A stretch of 64,000 bases of DNA from Ascarosepion bandense (lineage: Eukaryota > Mollusca > Cephalopoda > Sepiida > Sepiidae), in assembly GCA_037127315.1 (NCBI GenBank), contig JBBBDQ010001937.1, forward strand, positions 343,501 through 407,500. Direction: 5' to 3'. The position numbers and the translations under genes were made by a program. The stretch's first letter is position 1; each line of letters begins with the position of its first letter. Below the pieces are notes generated by a model that was given only the letters and a program-made list of their open reading frames with translations, had not been told where the DNA came from and ran no database searches. Below, piece after piece: positions 10,116 through 21,143 of the stretch.

Positions 10116-10458
10116 TGGTTAAAAGCAAGAAACTAACTTAAATAAATCAGAAACAGTATACTAGAATGCTGTTTGGTGTTTCGTTCTTATTGGTCAGATA
10201 TGTGTCACTTGTAATAAAACAATAGACGTTTATTTTAAATGTAACTGTATATGTGTATAGGAACATTTGTCTGTTTATATGTATGTATGCGTAACAATAC
10301 ATGAGTCAAGTGTATTAAAACGATGGACAATCTTTAAATATGTGTTTAAGATGTGCACGCGCGCGTGTGTGTGTGTAAAAGTAAACACTGTTGACGGAGC
10401 AACGACCTTATATTTGAATGTAATCTTCAAAGGATGTTGCTGTATTTTGGCTCAGATA

Positions 10459-10486
10459 TTTATATTTGTATAATTATTATAGCTAG

Positions 10487-10533
<47 letters not shown>

Positions 10534-10549
10534 TAGCTATAATAATTAT

Positions 10550-10562
<13 letters not shown>
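10459..10562. repeat. Perfect inverted repeat around (TA)n
   Basis: ATTTGTATAATTATTATAGC and CTAGTATA on the left are mirrored by TATACTAG and GCTATAATAATTATACAAAT on the right, with a (TA)n centre. More (TA)n follows to 10590. Confidence 0.9.
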
Positions 10563-10593
<31 letters not shown>

Positions 10594-10695
10594 CTATGCA
10601 TATTATATTATTCTAATGATTATTTGTGTAGGCGATACCTGTTATGTTTGAAATTATTATAGAGTCTATGGCGTAGGAATAATTGTGATTATTTG

Positions 10696-11083
10696 TAACA
10701 CATCACTCAATATGACCCGATCCTGAAATATAGATCGCGCCACTAATAAAAAATCCGGATGATTTCAATGAGGTACTAATTTTCAAATGTCATGTAACAA
10801 AATTTGGAGCAATCGGATTATTATTTTACAAATTACAGTTATTTAAGGTGAATCTACTGTTGCAAATTTTCAAAACAATGGACAAATCTGAATTCCGTGT
10901 GTTAATGAAAGCATTGTATTCTGATGGGGAAGAATAATGTTCAAGCAAAGCAATGGCATGATAAGTGTTATTCGGACTCCGTCGTAAACAACGATTAAGA
11001 TGTGGTATGCTGATTTTAAATGCGGTCGTACAGACACAAATGATGCTGAACGCTCGGGGCGCCCCAAAAAGGCAGTTGTCTTG

Positions 11084-11130
<47 letters not shown>

Positions 11131-12036
11131 CACACACACAGACACACACACACACACACAAAACTTCAAACTTTTAGCCAATCATAAATTGAAGTTGCGT
11201 GAGATAGCAGAGGAGTTAAACATATCAGAAGGCAGTGTATTCGCCATTTTGCATGAATATTTGTCAATGAAAAAGCTCTGTGGGTACTGCGTCTGCTCAC
11301 AGTCAATCATAAACGACAAGGCGTCGACGATACAAAGCGTTGTTTGCATTTGTTTCAAGGCAAAGAGAAGGGGTTTTGCGTAAATATGCTACAATGGATG
11401 GAACATGTATCCACCATTTTACTCAGAAGTCATATCAGTTGTTAGCTGAATGGAAAGCAGCAAGTGAAAGCTGTCCAAAGCTATAAAAATGAAAACATCA
11501 GCAGGAAAGGTTTTAGACTCCGTATTTTGGGATGCGCAAGGTATTTTTGTACATCGATTATCTTGAGAAAAGAAGAGCCAACAATAGCAAATATTATATA
11601 GCATTATTGGTGCATTTGAAGGAAAGAAATCGCCGAATAACGGATAAAAAGGAAGAAGAAAAAGTGATCTTTCACAAGACAACGCACCTTGTCACAAGTC
11701 GTTCGTAACGATGGCAAAACTACATGAATTGCACTTCGAATTGGTTCCGCATCTACCCTATTTTTCAGATCCTTGCCCCCGGTGACCACTGGCTGTTTGC
11801 AAAACTCAAAGGAATGCTCCAGGAAAAGAGATTTGGCTCCAATGAAGAAGTGATATTGGAAACTGTGGCGTATTTTGGGACCAAAGTCAAATCGTTCTAC
11901 AAAAATGACATCGAATTGTTAGAAGAGAGTTGGAACTGGTGCATCTCCATACAAGGAGTCTATGTCGATGAATAAAGTCGAATTTTGTCTGAAAGTTGTT
12001 TAATTAGTTAATCCTAGGATTTATTGAGTGATGTAC
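10696..12036 (+). pseudogene. Dead mariner transposon with terminal repeats
   Basis: The terminal inverted repeats are ACATCACTCAATA at 10700-10712 and its exact complement at 12022-12034, and a TA occurs near each outer end. The transposase remnant runs from ATG at 10878 to a stop after Tyr-Val-Asp-Glu at about 11975, a typical mariner C-terminus. Recognisable pieces are the N-terminal helix-turn-helix region, Ala-Glu-Arg-Ser-Gly-Arg-Pro, Leu-Arg-Glu-Ile-Ala-Glu-Glu-Leu-Asn-Ile-Ser, and Gly-Asp-His-Trp-Leu-Phe-Ala near the third catalytic Asp. The frame is broken by several stops and shifts and by a (CA)n expansion at about 11087-11160. Catalytic Asp codons can be found only by changing frame, so it is inactive. 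Confidence 0.88.
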
Positions 12037-12179
12037 TAGTGATGTGGACCCAAAGTGGGGCCACGGAAGGTAAAAAAATATATTAAACAGAAAAATTACA
12101 AAGAATAGTGTAAGAGTAACTATCCAGTGGTGTCTGATATTGGTAGTCGTACGCGGCTGCACACTACTGGTGCTACAAT

Positions 12180-13440
12180 ATTTAGGCGAAATGCAACACA
12201 AGGTAATTTTTATGTGGGTCTTCCGGGCCATATAGCCCGGTCAGAAATATCTGTCTGTCTTTCCCCAGTCGTGACTCTATCCTTCGGCGGAGCCACGACT
12301 CGGTTAGTGCTCTGTTATGTCGCCAAGTATAAATGAATAACTCAACAACCGAATCAGAATATAAGTTGTATTCCACGGAAAGACGGTTAGTATGTACAGA
12401 AGTGATTAGTAATATTTACAATAGAAAGATACAAGAGTCCAATCCGTTGTAAGACGTGTGTATACGTGATTACTTCCGGTACGCCACGGAAGTGTGACTA
12501 ACTCTTCACTGACTCGCACTGACTCTTCAGTAACTCATTAGAGATTCTCAAGTGACTCTCTACGATTGTATTTACTAGCCTTCCCACGTAGGCTGGATGT
12601 GACACATGGTCATTTTATAGTGGGTATTCCCGGCCATATAGCCGGGCCAAAAAATATCTGTCTATTTTTCCCCAGTCGTGGTTCTACCCTTCGGCGGAAC
12701 CTCGACTGGGTTATTGCTCTCTGCTCGGAAGCAGAGAGCGCCTTCTACCGAAGGCAGAGAGCTGACAGTGTCGTAGATTCGTCAGTCTAGTGACTCTCTA
12801 CGACATTATTTAGCTGTCCCTCCCAGTAAGGGCAACATATGACACATGGTCAGTTTATATCTGGGATTTCCGGGCTATATGGCCCGGCCAAAAAATGTCT
12901 GTCTATTTTTGCCCAGTCGTACTTCTACCCTTCGGTGGAACCACGACTGGGTTAATGCTCTCTGCTCGGAAGCAGAGAGCGCCCTCTACCGAAGGCAGAC
13001 AGCTGACAGTGTCGTAGAGTCGTCAGTGACTCTGTACGACTGTATTTACTAGCCTTCCCACGCAAGGCTGGATGTGACACATGGTCATTTTATAGTGGGT
13101 ATTCCCGGCCATATAGCCGGGCCAAAAAATGTCTGTCTATTTTTCCCCAGTCGTGGTTCTACCCTTCGGCGGAACCACGACTGGGTTATTGCTCTCTGCT
13201 CGGAAGCAGAAAGCGCCCTCTACCCAAAGGCAGAGTGCTGTCAGTGTCGTAGAGTCGTCAGTCTAGTGACTCTCTACGACCCTCTTGTAGAGAATCCACC
13301 ATTGCTATATATAGCAATGGGAACAGTCCATTTGTAGTCAAATAGGAACGGCGCCCTAACATGCTCTCCGCCCGATGGCAGAGAGCTGACAGTGACAAAG
13401 GTAGCACTACTGGTACTACTACCATAATACTACCATTCGC
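12180..13440. mobile_element. Older LTR copy, interrupted by a younger one
   Basis: Segments 12180-12312 and 13362-13440 belong to the same LTR family as 4207-4736. Their hairpins are diverged (GGGCCATATAGCCC, CAGTCGTGACTC...GAGCCACGACT, CTCTCCGCCCGATGGCAGAG). They are separated exactly by the 12313-13361 LTR. The outer boundaries are uncertain because the mariner abuts on the left. Confidence 0.65.
12313..13361 (-). mobile_element. Solo LTR (1049 bp) with three tandem hairpin units
   Basis: The termini are TGTTATGTCG and GCCCTAACA, and the target duplication TGCTC lies at 12308-12312 and 13362-13366. Sequence next to the left end (AATAACTCAACAAC) is the reverse complement of the right end of the 4207-4736 copy, so this copy lies in the opposite orientation. 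The hairpin unit occurs three times. The anchor GACACATGGTCA begins at 12601, 12841 and 13076, so the periods are 240 and 235 bp. Each unit has three perfect or near-perfect hairpins. The 530-bp copy has a single unit, so the length difference is mostly unit number. Confidence 0.88.
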
Positions 13441-13930
13441 ATAGTAATATAGTACTGGAAAAGTCCATGATGTAGGTAAGTATCGGTCTCACAACAAGTA
13501 GCAATCGTATAGTGTTATAGAAGACATGATTTACACCGAGAGCTGGGAAAAGGAAAAAAGAAAAGCAAGGGAAGGTTGAGGCCGGGGAGAAGCGTGTTCA
13601 CAGTATTGAAAACAACACAACGACATAAGAAGTGAGACACGTCATAACCATTCATTGCAATCGAGTCTCCCGTGAGTACGTCTACAAATATAACAGATGA
13701 TTCACAGTTGGGGCATCTCTCTTTGGGCGCAAATCCATCGTTTCTTGAGATATTATTTGTAATCTTTGTCTGTTATAAATGTTTTTTTAGTTATCTATTA
13801 TTATTAATGTCATTTTTCATCATATTTCGATTTCTGCTTTGGTCGCACTACCAACCAAGTCTGCGGGGAGACCTAAGGCAGGTAATGGCGTGTTGTTATG
13901 GCTCCCTTTCATGTTTTTTCTATCTTCCCT
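13441..13930. other. LINE 3' flank and unrecognised sequence
   Basis: The part from about 13700 to 13930 is probably the 3' UTR of the minus-strand R2-like LINE. The rest is not recognised. Confidence 0.4.
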
Positions 13931-13931
13931 A

Positions 13932-15105
13932 TCATCCCCAAGCATTACATAGATAAAGGTTTTCCTTAAGTGTGTGGGCTGTACTTAATAAGACAATTTT
14001 TTGTATATCTCTTAAGCTGGGGTTTCCAAGGATTCTTTCAATGTGTTGTTTTGTTCCATTTTTTATCATTCCAAGTGCACCTACTATCACTGGCACAACT
14101 CTTGTTTTCAATTTCCACATTTTTTCTATTTCAATTTCCAGGTCTTTATATTTTGACAGTTTTTCAAATTCCTTGATTGCTATGTTACAATCCGCTGGAC
14201 AAGCCATATCAATTAATAGACAAGTTTTCTCCTTCTGGTTTTTAACAATAATGTCTGGCCTGTTTGCTTCAATCTTTCTGTCTGTGTAGGTGGTGTAATC
14301 CCATAGAATGGTTACATCTTCTATTTCTGTAACCGGTGCTGGGTGATGTTCATACCAGAGTTTGTTTACAGCTTTTCCATAATGTTTGCACATTGCCCAA
14401 TGTAAATATTGCCCAACTCTATCGTGGCGATTTTTATATTCATTTGGGGCAAGCACAGAACAGCCTGAGATTAGGTGGTCTATTGTTTCTTGGTGTTTAT
14501 CACAAAACCTGCATTTTGGATCCATATTGTTATGCATAATATTTGCCTAGAAGTTTCTAGTGAAAAGACTTTGGTCTTGTGCTGCAAGAATAAAGCCTTC
14601 AGTTTCAGACTTTAATCCAGATGCACGTAACCATCGATGAGTATTAACTTTGTCAACATTGGATTTATTGGCACGTTCTGGATATTGGCCATGCAGAGGT
14701 TTGTCTTGCCGGCGCTGTTTCATCTGTTCAAGAGCTTTATCTTTGGCTTTCATTTTCATATTTTTGCCGCAATAGTTGGTTCTTGGCTTCTGTTTTACTT
14801 TTCTACAGAATCTACTAACTGTAAATCTTGTTTGCATTTACTGCCTTCTTTTATTATTGAATATTTTTTCTTTCTTTCTTCATGTTGCCTTACTAATTGT
14901 ATCATCCAATCCTTTGTTGTTTCTATGTATGTTAGTAGGCCAATAGTTGTTGTCTTGTATGACAATTCCAGCTGAATAAGACCCCTTCCACCTTCTTTAC
15001 GGGGTATGTATAGACGGTCTACATCAGCCTTTGGATGATGCATCTTATGCTTAGAAAGAAGCTTTCTTGTTTTAGCATCCATTCGCCTGATGTCGTTTAG
15101 AGTCC
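13932..15105 (-). pseudogene. R2-like LINE: RT C-terminus, zinc finger and restriction-like endonuclease
   Basis: The minus strand encodes the C-terminal part of an RT protein in three shifted frames. The first piece (about 15105-14800) has Trp-Thr-Leu-Asn-Asp-Ile-Arg-Arg-Met-Asp and Pro-Arg-Lys-Glu-Gly-Gly-Arg-Gly-Leu. The second (14837-14547) contains Gln-Tyr-Pro-Glu-Arg. The last (14537-13932, 201 codons open) has a Cys-x2-Cys-x7-His-x4-Cys finger at its start and Arg-Pro-Asp-Ile-Ile-Val about 30 residues before Ile-Asp-Met-Ala, the restriction-like endonuclease site of R2-clade LINEs. The RT core is absent: the copy is 5'-truncated at a (TTA)n tract. Two frameshifts make it non-functional. 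Confidence 0.82.
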
Positions 15106-15107
15106 AG

Positions 15108-15155
<48 letters not shown>

Positions 15156-15156
15156 T
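15106..15156. repeat. (TTA)n microsatellite
   Basis: About 15 TTA units lie exactly at the 5' truncation of the R2-like LINE. Confidence 0.95.
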
Positions 15157-15159
15157 ACT

Positions 15160-15430
15160 TGTGTTTAGGTGTACAATCATGTTTTTTTTACTTTGTTCAT
15201 GATGTAATAAACAAGTAATTAATATGCATACACCTAGGTTTCCCCTCACTGGAATGTGATTGGCTGGTGTCAACCATAAATACAGACGAAGGCAAGGACG
15301 TCCAGAGTGAGTGAGTGAGATTGGATTACGACGATTGACTACTTCTATGCCTCAGGATACTGCATACGACGATTACGTCTACGTGCTAGATTGACCTACC
15401 CGGTTACATTTGCCTAAACCACTTAACAAC
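15160..15430 (+). promoter_or_regulatory. Possible solo LTR or promoter-like segment
   Basis: The segment starts TGTTTAGGTGTAC and ends CACTTAACA. It contains a CCAAT-like GTGATTGGCTGG followed about 10 bp later by CCATAAATACAG, which resembles a TATA box. No target duplication or second copy is visible, so this is a weak call. Confidence 0.25.
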
Positions 15431-15596
15431 CTCGTATTGATATATATCCCTTTCCGGGACATATCAGTTTATTATTTACTTAATTTATTTATATATATAT
15501 ACATATATATTTACATCATTATATATAAATCCATGGCATTTATTTTATTAGAAACAGTTCTCAATCCAGTAAATATTCTAGAGCTTAATATAATCA

Positions 15597-15700
15597 TATA
15601 ATTATGAATTGAAATGTGCATTGCGACACGGAAATTTCTATGTTTCAATATAGAATCTCGTCATCAGGCAATGTTCGATTTTCGTTGTGAAAAAGATTTA
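15597..15700 (-). repeat. Dispersed repeat with ribozyme-like CTGATGA...AAACA
   Basis: The minus strand reads CCTGATGACGAGATTCTATA, then TTGAAACATAG. A second copy on the plus strand at 54600-54790 reads CCTGATGATGAAAATTAATC, then TCGAAACATAG. Together they suggest an ancestral CGAGATT/AATCTCG stem that each copy has lost on one side (inference). Confidence 0.6.
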
Positions 15701-15737
15701 CAATATAAAACTCATATGCGTATATATATTGATATAT

Positions 15738-16508
15738 TTAGTGTATCGCGGCAGAAGATAATTTTATAAACATATATTGTTAACTGTAACAGACAATGAA
15801 TATCTATTATGTTTAAACATGAGCCGTTCTAAACATCGTATTTTGGCTTTAATTGCAGGCGAAAATGAAAACAAAATTCGTTCAATATTTGGATATTTTT
15901 ATGATACTGGTTCTAAGCTTTCGGCTCACAGGAGCCATCTTCAGTGAGGTTACAGGGACGTTTACATAAAGACATCAACCATCAAAGATGATTTTAGCGT
16001 GTGTTGTCAGAAAACATTGCTAATAACGTCTGCTATTTTGTGACAGTTATCGTTGCTTAGTGTTGTTTTCTGTCAACACAAGTTAAAATCATTTTTGATG
16101 GTGGATCTTTTTATGTTAACATTCCTGTAAAATCTCTAAAGATGGCGCATGTGAGCCGAAAGCTTAGAACCAACTTAAGATAAAATCGTCTTTGATGTTG
16201 GATGTTTTTATGTTAACGTTCCTGTAACCTCTCTGAAGATGGCTCATGTGAGCCGAAAGCTTAGAACCACCTTAAGATAAAATCGTCTTTGATGTTGGAT
16301 GTTTTTATGTTAACGTTCCTGTAACCTCTCTGAAGATGGTTCATGTGAGCCGAAAACTTAGAACCATCATAATAAAAATATTCAAATGTTGCAAAATTTT
16401 TGTCTTTATTTTCACCCGAAATTTAAGTCAAAATACGATGTTTAGAACGGCTCATGATTAAACATAATAGAAATTCATTGTCTGTCATATTTAGCAGTAA
16501 ATGTTTAG

Positions 16509-16515
<7 letters not shown>
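15738..16515. mobile_element. Foldback element with tandem hammerhead-like motifs
   Basis: The terminal arms (about 15780-15960 and 16350-16510) are inverted copies: GACAATGAATATCTATTATG, GAGCCGTTCTAAACATCG, and an AAGCTTTCGGCTCAC hairpin. The left arm carries a minus-strand core (CTGAAGA at 15938-15944, stem GGCTC/GAGCC). Three direct units of about 97 bp at 16095-16385 each carry a plus-strand core. The element lies between (TA)n arrays. No protein is encoded. Confidence 0.75.
16233..16258 (+). ncRNA. Hammerhead-like core (helix II perfect)
   Basis: CTGAAGA (16233-16239) fits the hammerhead C3-A9 consensus with A at the variable position 7. The hairpin GGCTCA/TGAGCC (16241-16254) and GAAA (16255-16258) follow. 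A helix III and cleavage triplet are not evident downstream, so this may be half a ribozyme or one that acts as a dimer. Confidence 0.45.
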
Positions 16516-16554
<39 letters not shown>

Positions 16555-16564
16555 CCTCACACTA

Positions 16565-16612
<48 letters not shown>
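16510..16612. repeat. Two (TA)n arrays
   Basis: (TA)n covers 16512-16550 and 16568-16612, separated by AACTCCTCACACTAATC. Confidence 0.95.
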
Positions 16613-16613
<1 letters not shown>

Positions 16614-17269
16614 GGACACTAAAGATGAAGGCTATTATGAAAAGCAAATTATACGTAAATATTTTATTATACACACGGTAATTGCCAGACTGCCATGGGG
16701 AGTTTGACTGACATTCGTTTCCCATGATGTCTGCCTCTGTCTTACTCTCTCTCTCTCTCTGTTTGACTATCTCTCACTTTCATATCTTTATGTGGGTGTC
16801 TTCAGAAAACTTAACATTATCGTACAACCAAGAAAAACTTCAATTGATGCATTATATTGTTTCGGACATGTTTGTATACACATGGCCGCCTCCACCTCCA
16901 ACACACACAGACATACAAAAGGAAACATACATACACAAACATAAAATAATTTCAAACTAATATTGGACATTTCCTTATAAAGAAATATTCGGCATTCACT
17001 GATCGACTAGACAGAAATACATTCGGTCGAAATTTATGAAAAAAAAGTTTTCTCAAAATTCTTATTCAGGATTGATTTTTTTCAGATTATCAAACCTTTG
17101 TGCGGCACTTAAAGATGAAACATATTTAGGATTATAATCGGTTGGTACCAGTACCAACATCAACGAAGTACTGACCAAACTCGATGTTTCTTAACTTTTG
17201 TAATCAAACAAGAAACACTATTTACAGCGTCATATTTCAGGTAAACATATTACTAAAGTCCACTAAATG
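16613..17269. other. No feature recognised
   Basis: There is a short CT-rich tract at 16740-16760. Otherwise no repeat or gene is supported. Confidence 0.5.
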
Positions 17270-17424
17270 TTGATTTAACTTCGATGAGCCTGTGGAATAA
17301 TTCGTGGTCCGACGCACCAGATCAGTTGTTGACTTCCCCTATGTTGCTAGAGATTGCAGGTCGGAATCCTGCCGAATGACATATATTTTCGTAAAAGAAT
17401 TTCTCATAAATATTCAGGCCGGTA

Positions 17425-17440
<16 letters not shown>
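17270..17440 (+). mobile_element. SINE-C
   Basis: The copy shares about 165 bp with 19040-19210 (GATTTAACTTCGATGAG, GTGGTCCGACGC, CAGATCAGTTG). The segment GCAGGTCGGAATCCTGCC resembles a tRNA T-arm and B box. The A box is weak. It ends in ATTCAGGCCGGTA and a (TA)n array (17428-17466). Confidence 0.65.
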
Positions 17441-17471
<31 letters not shown>

Positions 17472-17504
17472 ATTATGTTTTAGAACATGTACATAATTTC
17501 TTCT

Positions 17505-17585
17505 ATATATGTCCTCTTCCCTACAATCATATGTTTGTTTCAGTGTTTGGATTTAAACCCTTCCTCAGGGGAAATAAAGGTTTGG
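17505..17585 (-). repeat. Repeat with weak ribozyme-like motif
   Basis: The minus strand reads CCCTGAGGAAGGGTTTAAAT, then CACTGAAACAAAC. The motif order fits the family of modules but helix II is poor. Confidence 0.35.
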
Positions 17586-17849
17586 AATCATTCTCTGTTT
17601 ATATTTGGTTCGTTGTTGTCGTGGGGGGTTGGTTGGGTTTATTGGTAATTAAGTGAATGTCTCGTTTTGATCGATCAAATCTTAATGGAAACGCTTATTT
17701 CTAGCATGCCCGAGAGAATTTTTGAAGTCATCAAAAACAGTGGAGGTAGAACTCATTATTAAATTTAGTTATTGAATGTTTTCACACACTTTCATACACT
17801 TTTTGTACAATTTCGTAGAATTTTTGTCTCTGGTTTTATAATTTAGATC

Positions 17850-17945
17850 ATGTGAAAATCACCTCATTTTATAAAGCATAGTATCAGTACACAAAACTTT
17901 TCATGTTTCGGAGCAAACCTGCTCCTCTTCCGGTAATATGTGAAA
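17850..17945 (-). repeat. Repeat with hammerhead-like core
   Basis: The minus strand has CGGAAGA (17926-17932), the stem GGAGC/GCTCC closing a 6-nt loop (17910-17925) and GAAACATG. It is homologous to both arms of the palindrome at 52905-53098. The second base of the core box is G instead of T. Confidence 0.55.
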
Positions 17946-18833
17946 CTGAAAATAAATGGTGGAAACGGTTCATTTTTAGGGAATGTGAGATGTAAGTGGT
18001 GGTTGTAGGGAATTGGAATTTAGTGTGTCTATGCTAGTCCATCAGCAGTTTGTAACCATAGAGATACACATTTGAGTTAGGAGAGGGGGCAAGATGGCTT
18101 CGATCTGGACTGGTCACTTTTTAATTTTGTCTTAGTAAATTACATAATGAGACGTTAGATTTTTTTTTATGGGTAGTCAATAGCATTGTATTTTTTTAAA
18201 AATTTTATTGATATAATATTCAAAATATTTCTTAATCAAAAGAATTGTTTATCTAATTTTCTGCCAACAATTTGGTTGAAAAGGAGTGTATACACAATAA
18301 TCTTTCCATTTCTGCTTTTTCCCGTATTCTCTGAAGTTTCCTTCCTGATCATTTGTTTGAAGTGGTGTGGAATGCCAGTATATTAATTACATCATTACTT
18401 TCTATTCGGGTTTTATGTGTTATTCATTTTAGTCGTTGAATGTCCTCAAGGGATGAGGGTTTCTGTTTTATTTATATTTATTTATTTGTTGGTTTGAAAC
18501 ACTGATAACGCCAAACCTTGAAAAACATTACCCCCAGCACTCTTAATAAGGGGACAAATAATCCAGAAAAGATTCAGGCCAATAATCTTCGTTCATGTGT
18601 CTCATTCGAAAGTTTGGTTAAATTGATTTACTTCCTTTCCTTTTTTTTCTTTCTCTTTGGCCACTAATCAGGAATTCGTCACTTACCAGTCACCAAAAAT
18701 AATAAGTCATGCAAAAACGGATACCAAAATTTCAAATATCACACACACACACGCACACACACACACACAGTTAAAGAAATATGAAATTCACAAAATGGAA
18801 TTAACAACTGACATATTTAATTATTTTTTGTCT
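17946..18833. other. Unrecognised AT-rich stretch
   Basis: No feature is supported except a (CA)n tract at 18740-18770. Confidence 0.5.
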
Positions 18834-18912
18834 TTGAATGGATATTCTGTTTTCTTTTAAAGTATCTACTCAAACATTTAAAAGTAATGTTCAAACAAAT
18901 AAAATAAATATT
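18834..18912 (-). repeat. Short dispersed motif (TTTGTTTGAACATTA type)
   Basis: The minus strand reads TTATTTGTTTGAACATTA, then GAGTAGATACTT and CAGAATATCC. Other copies lie at 19228-19298, 22262-22340 and in tandem at 62280-62465. Confidence 0.6.
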
Positions 18913-19039
18913 TCGGTTGTTAATTCTATTTCGTTAATCTACGGAACTTTCCGTAACATTTTCTGGTTACATTTATTTAAATTACTGTACATTTCAGATC
19001 AGAGATGATTATTTACGAAAGAAATGAAAAGTTGTGTAT

Positions 19040-19210
19040 ATAAGGTTTGATTTAACTTCGATGAGACTTTGGAATCGTTCGTGGTCCGACGCGCCAGATC
19101 AGTTGGTGACTTCCCCTATGTTGTTAGAGATTGCAGGTCTGAATCCTGCCGAATGACACATATTTTTGTAAAAACATTTCTCGTAAATAATCAGGCCGAT
19201 AAAAATATAT
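19040..19210 (+). mobile_element. SINE-C, second copy
   Basis: It is colinear with 17270-17440 and ends in AATAATCAGGCCGAT. It is followed directly by the dispersed motif at 19228-19298. Confidence 0.65.
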
Positions 19211-19227
19211 ATGTAAATATATTGTTT

Positions 19228-19291
19228 ATTTAAAAACAGAATATCAACTACAACACGACTATCGATTGAAAATAATGCTCAAACAAATACA

Positions 19292-19328
<37 letters not shown>
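19228..19328 (-). repeat. Dispersed motif plus (TA)n
   Basis: AACAGAATATCAACTACAAC and ACGACTATCG here are the reverse complement of 22262-22340. The (TA)n block lies at 19300-19328. Confidence 0.75.
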
Positions 19329-19329
<1 letters not shown>

Positions 19330-19333
<4 letters not shown>

Positions 19334-19975
19334 CTGTGCAAAACTATTCGGACAAGATGTATTTTATCTGTTATGAGGCATATTGACAGAAAATAAAGAA
19401 TTTAATTGAATGAATTTGATTTGATTTACAGAACAAATGTTTTAAAAAGAAAAAATACTTGTTACAAAATAAATTTAATATTTAATATAAAAGACCTTTG
19501 TTCTGTTCACAGCCTTCATTCTATCAGGCATTGACATCACAAGCTTCTTCAATGTATCTAATGGTATCTCCTGCCAAGCAGCTTGTATTTGTTCCCAAAG
19601 TGTATCTTGCGAAGTAACATTATATTTATCAATTTTTTTATCCAAAATATCCCATAGATGTTCAATAGAGCAGTTTCAAAATAACTTGTTTTTAATAGAA
19701 AATAGGAAAAATTAAATATAACTTCTTTTTAATACATTTCTCTTACACCTAGTTTTAAATGATTACTATTTATTATCAATTTACTTGGATTTTCACCCTG
19801 TAATTTGAATTTCAGTGAGGTTTTTAGTAAAATCATCCCTGACCTAATACTTTTGCACACTACAGGTAGTGTACAAACGTTTGAAGAGAGGGGTGATTTT
19901 AAACTTTATTTTGATGCCTCATAAAATATAAAATAGTTCTTGTCTTAATACTTTTGGACTTTACATATATATATA
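19330..19975 (-). pseudogene. Tc1-like deletion derivative, copy a
   Basis: The outer end AGCACTGTGCAAAACTATTC resembles the Tc1 family ends at 22.2 kb. The minus strand encodes only the transposase C-terminus: Ile-Glu-His-Leu-Trp-Asp-Ile-Leu, Leu-Trp-Glu-Gln-Ile-Gln and Ser-Met-Pro-Asp-Arg. Upstream of that motif it switches to non-coding AT-rich sequence. TAGTGTGCAAACG-type ends meet back to back at about 19855-19880. The catalytic Asp residues are missing. Confidence 0.8.
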
Positions 19976-20004
19976 TATAGATGCGATTTGTATATTTTTT
20001 TAAA

Positions 20005-20397
20005 ATCATTTCACCCCGAGCAAGGCAGAAATGCCACTGATGTGCAGGGGGCTACATAACTGTAAAAAAAGATTAATTAGAAAAGTGTGAGGAGTACAAA
20101 CTAGTTAGAAAGGAGCAATAGAAAGCTGAGAATGCAGGTGCGATGACAGATACATAGGTGAAGAGAAAGGGAAGGTTATACGGGGGGTGGGGAGAGAGTT
20201 AGAGTCCAGTGGTTAGTAGATGAGTCTTGACTTTGCATTTAGATTTCTGGAGGTTGTAGCCGTCAGGAAAGCAGGAATATGGGAGCGAGTTCCACAGGCG
20301 GGAAGTGCGAGAGAAGAAGCTGCAGGAATAGAATTGTCGTCTGCATTTGGCTAACCTGACTGTGAATGGGTGGGACCCAGTTGCCAGTCTGGTTAAT
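20005..20397 (-). pseudogene. LINE-J 3' end
   Basis: The minus strand has the C-terminal coding segment (Thr-Gly-Ser-His-Pro-Phe-Thr, Leu-Trp-Asn-Ser) and the complete 3' UTR ending CTTGCTCGGGGTGAAATGAT plus A-rich tail. It is 5'-truncated to 393 bp and lies between Tc1 copies a and b. Confidence 0.8.
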
Positions 20398-20504
20398 TTT
20401 GTCGCAATTGTTTTATTATTTCAAAGTGAAATGCTATTATATGGCACTTAGCTGACTGATATTCAAGAATGTAACGAAGGGAAAGCAAGAAGAAAAGACT
20501 AAGC

Positions 20505-21091
20505 ATACAGTACTGCTCAAAGGTACCAGGGAAATAACTTTTTTATCTTTTATGAGGCATATTGACAGAAAAAATAATTTAATTAAAGTAATTTTATTTG
20601 ATTTATTCAACAAATGCTTTAAAAAGAAAAATACTTGTTACAAAATGAATTTAATATTTAGTATAATAGCCTTTTGCTTTGATCACAGTCTTCATTCTGT
20701 CAGGCATTGAAATCACAAGCTTCTTCAATGTATCTAATGGTATCTCCTGCCAAGCAGCTTGTATTTCTTCCCAAAGTGTGTCTTGCGAATTAACATTAGA
20801 TTTATCAATTTCTTATCTAGAATATCCCATAGATGTTCAACAGAGTAGTTACAAAATAACTTTTTAATAGAAAATAAGAAAAATTAAATATAACTTCTTT
20901 TTAATACATTTCTTTTACACTTAGTTTTAAATAATCAATATTTATTAGCAATTTACTCGACTTTTCACAATGTAATCGAATTTCAGTGAGGGTTTTAGGA
21001 AAATCAACCCTGTCCTAATACTTCTGGACACTACAGGTAGTATGCAAATCTGTTAGGACAGGGGTGATTTTAAACTTTATTTTGTTGCATC

Positions 21092-21100
<9 letters not shown>
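20505..21100 (-). pseudogene. Tc1-like deletion derivative, copy b
   Basis: It has the same structure and internal junction as copy a (C-terminal transposase fused to the TTTTTAATAGAAAATA tract). It forms the left arm of the large inverted repeat. Confidence 0.8.

Positions 21101-21143
<43 letters not shown>

Noticed and set aside
10878..11975. Active mariner transposase
   Set aside because: Multiple stops, frameshifts and a (CA)n expansion interrupt the coding region.
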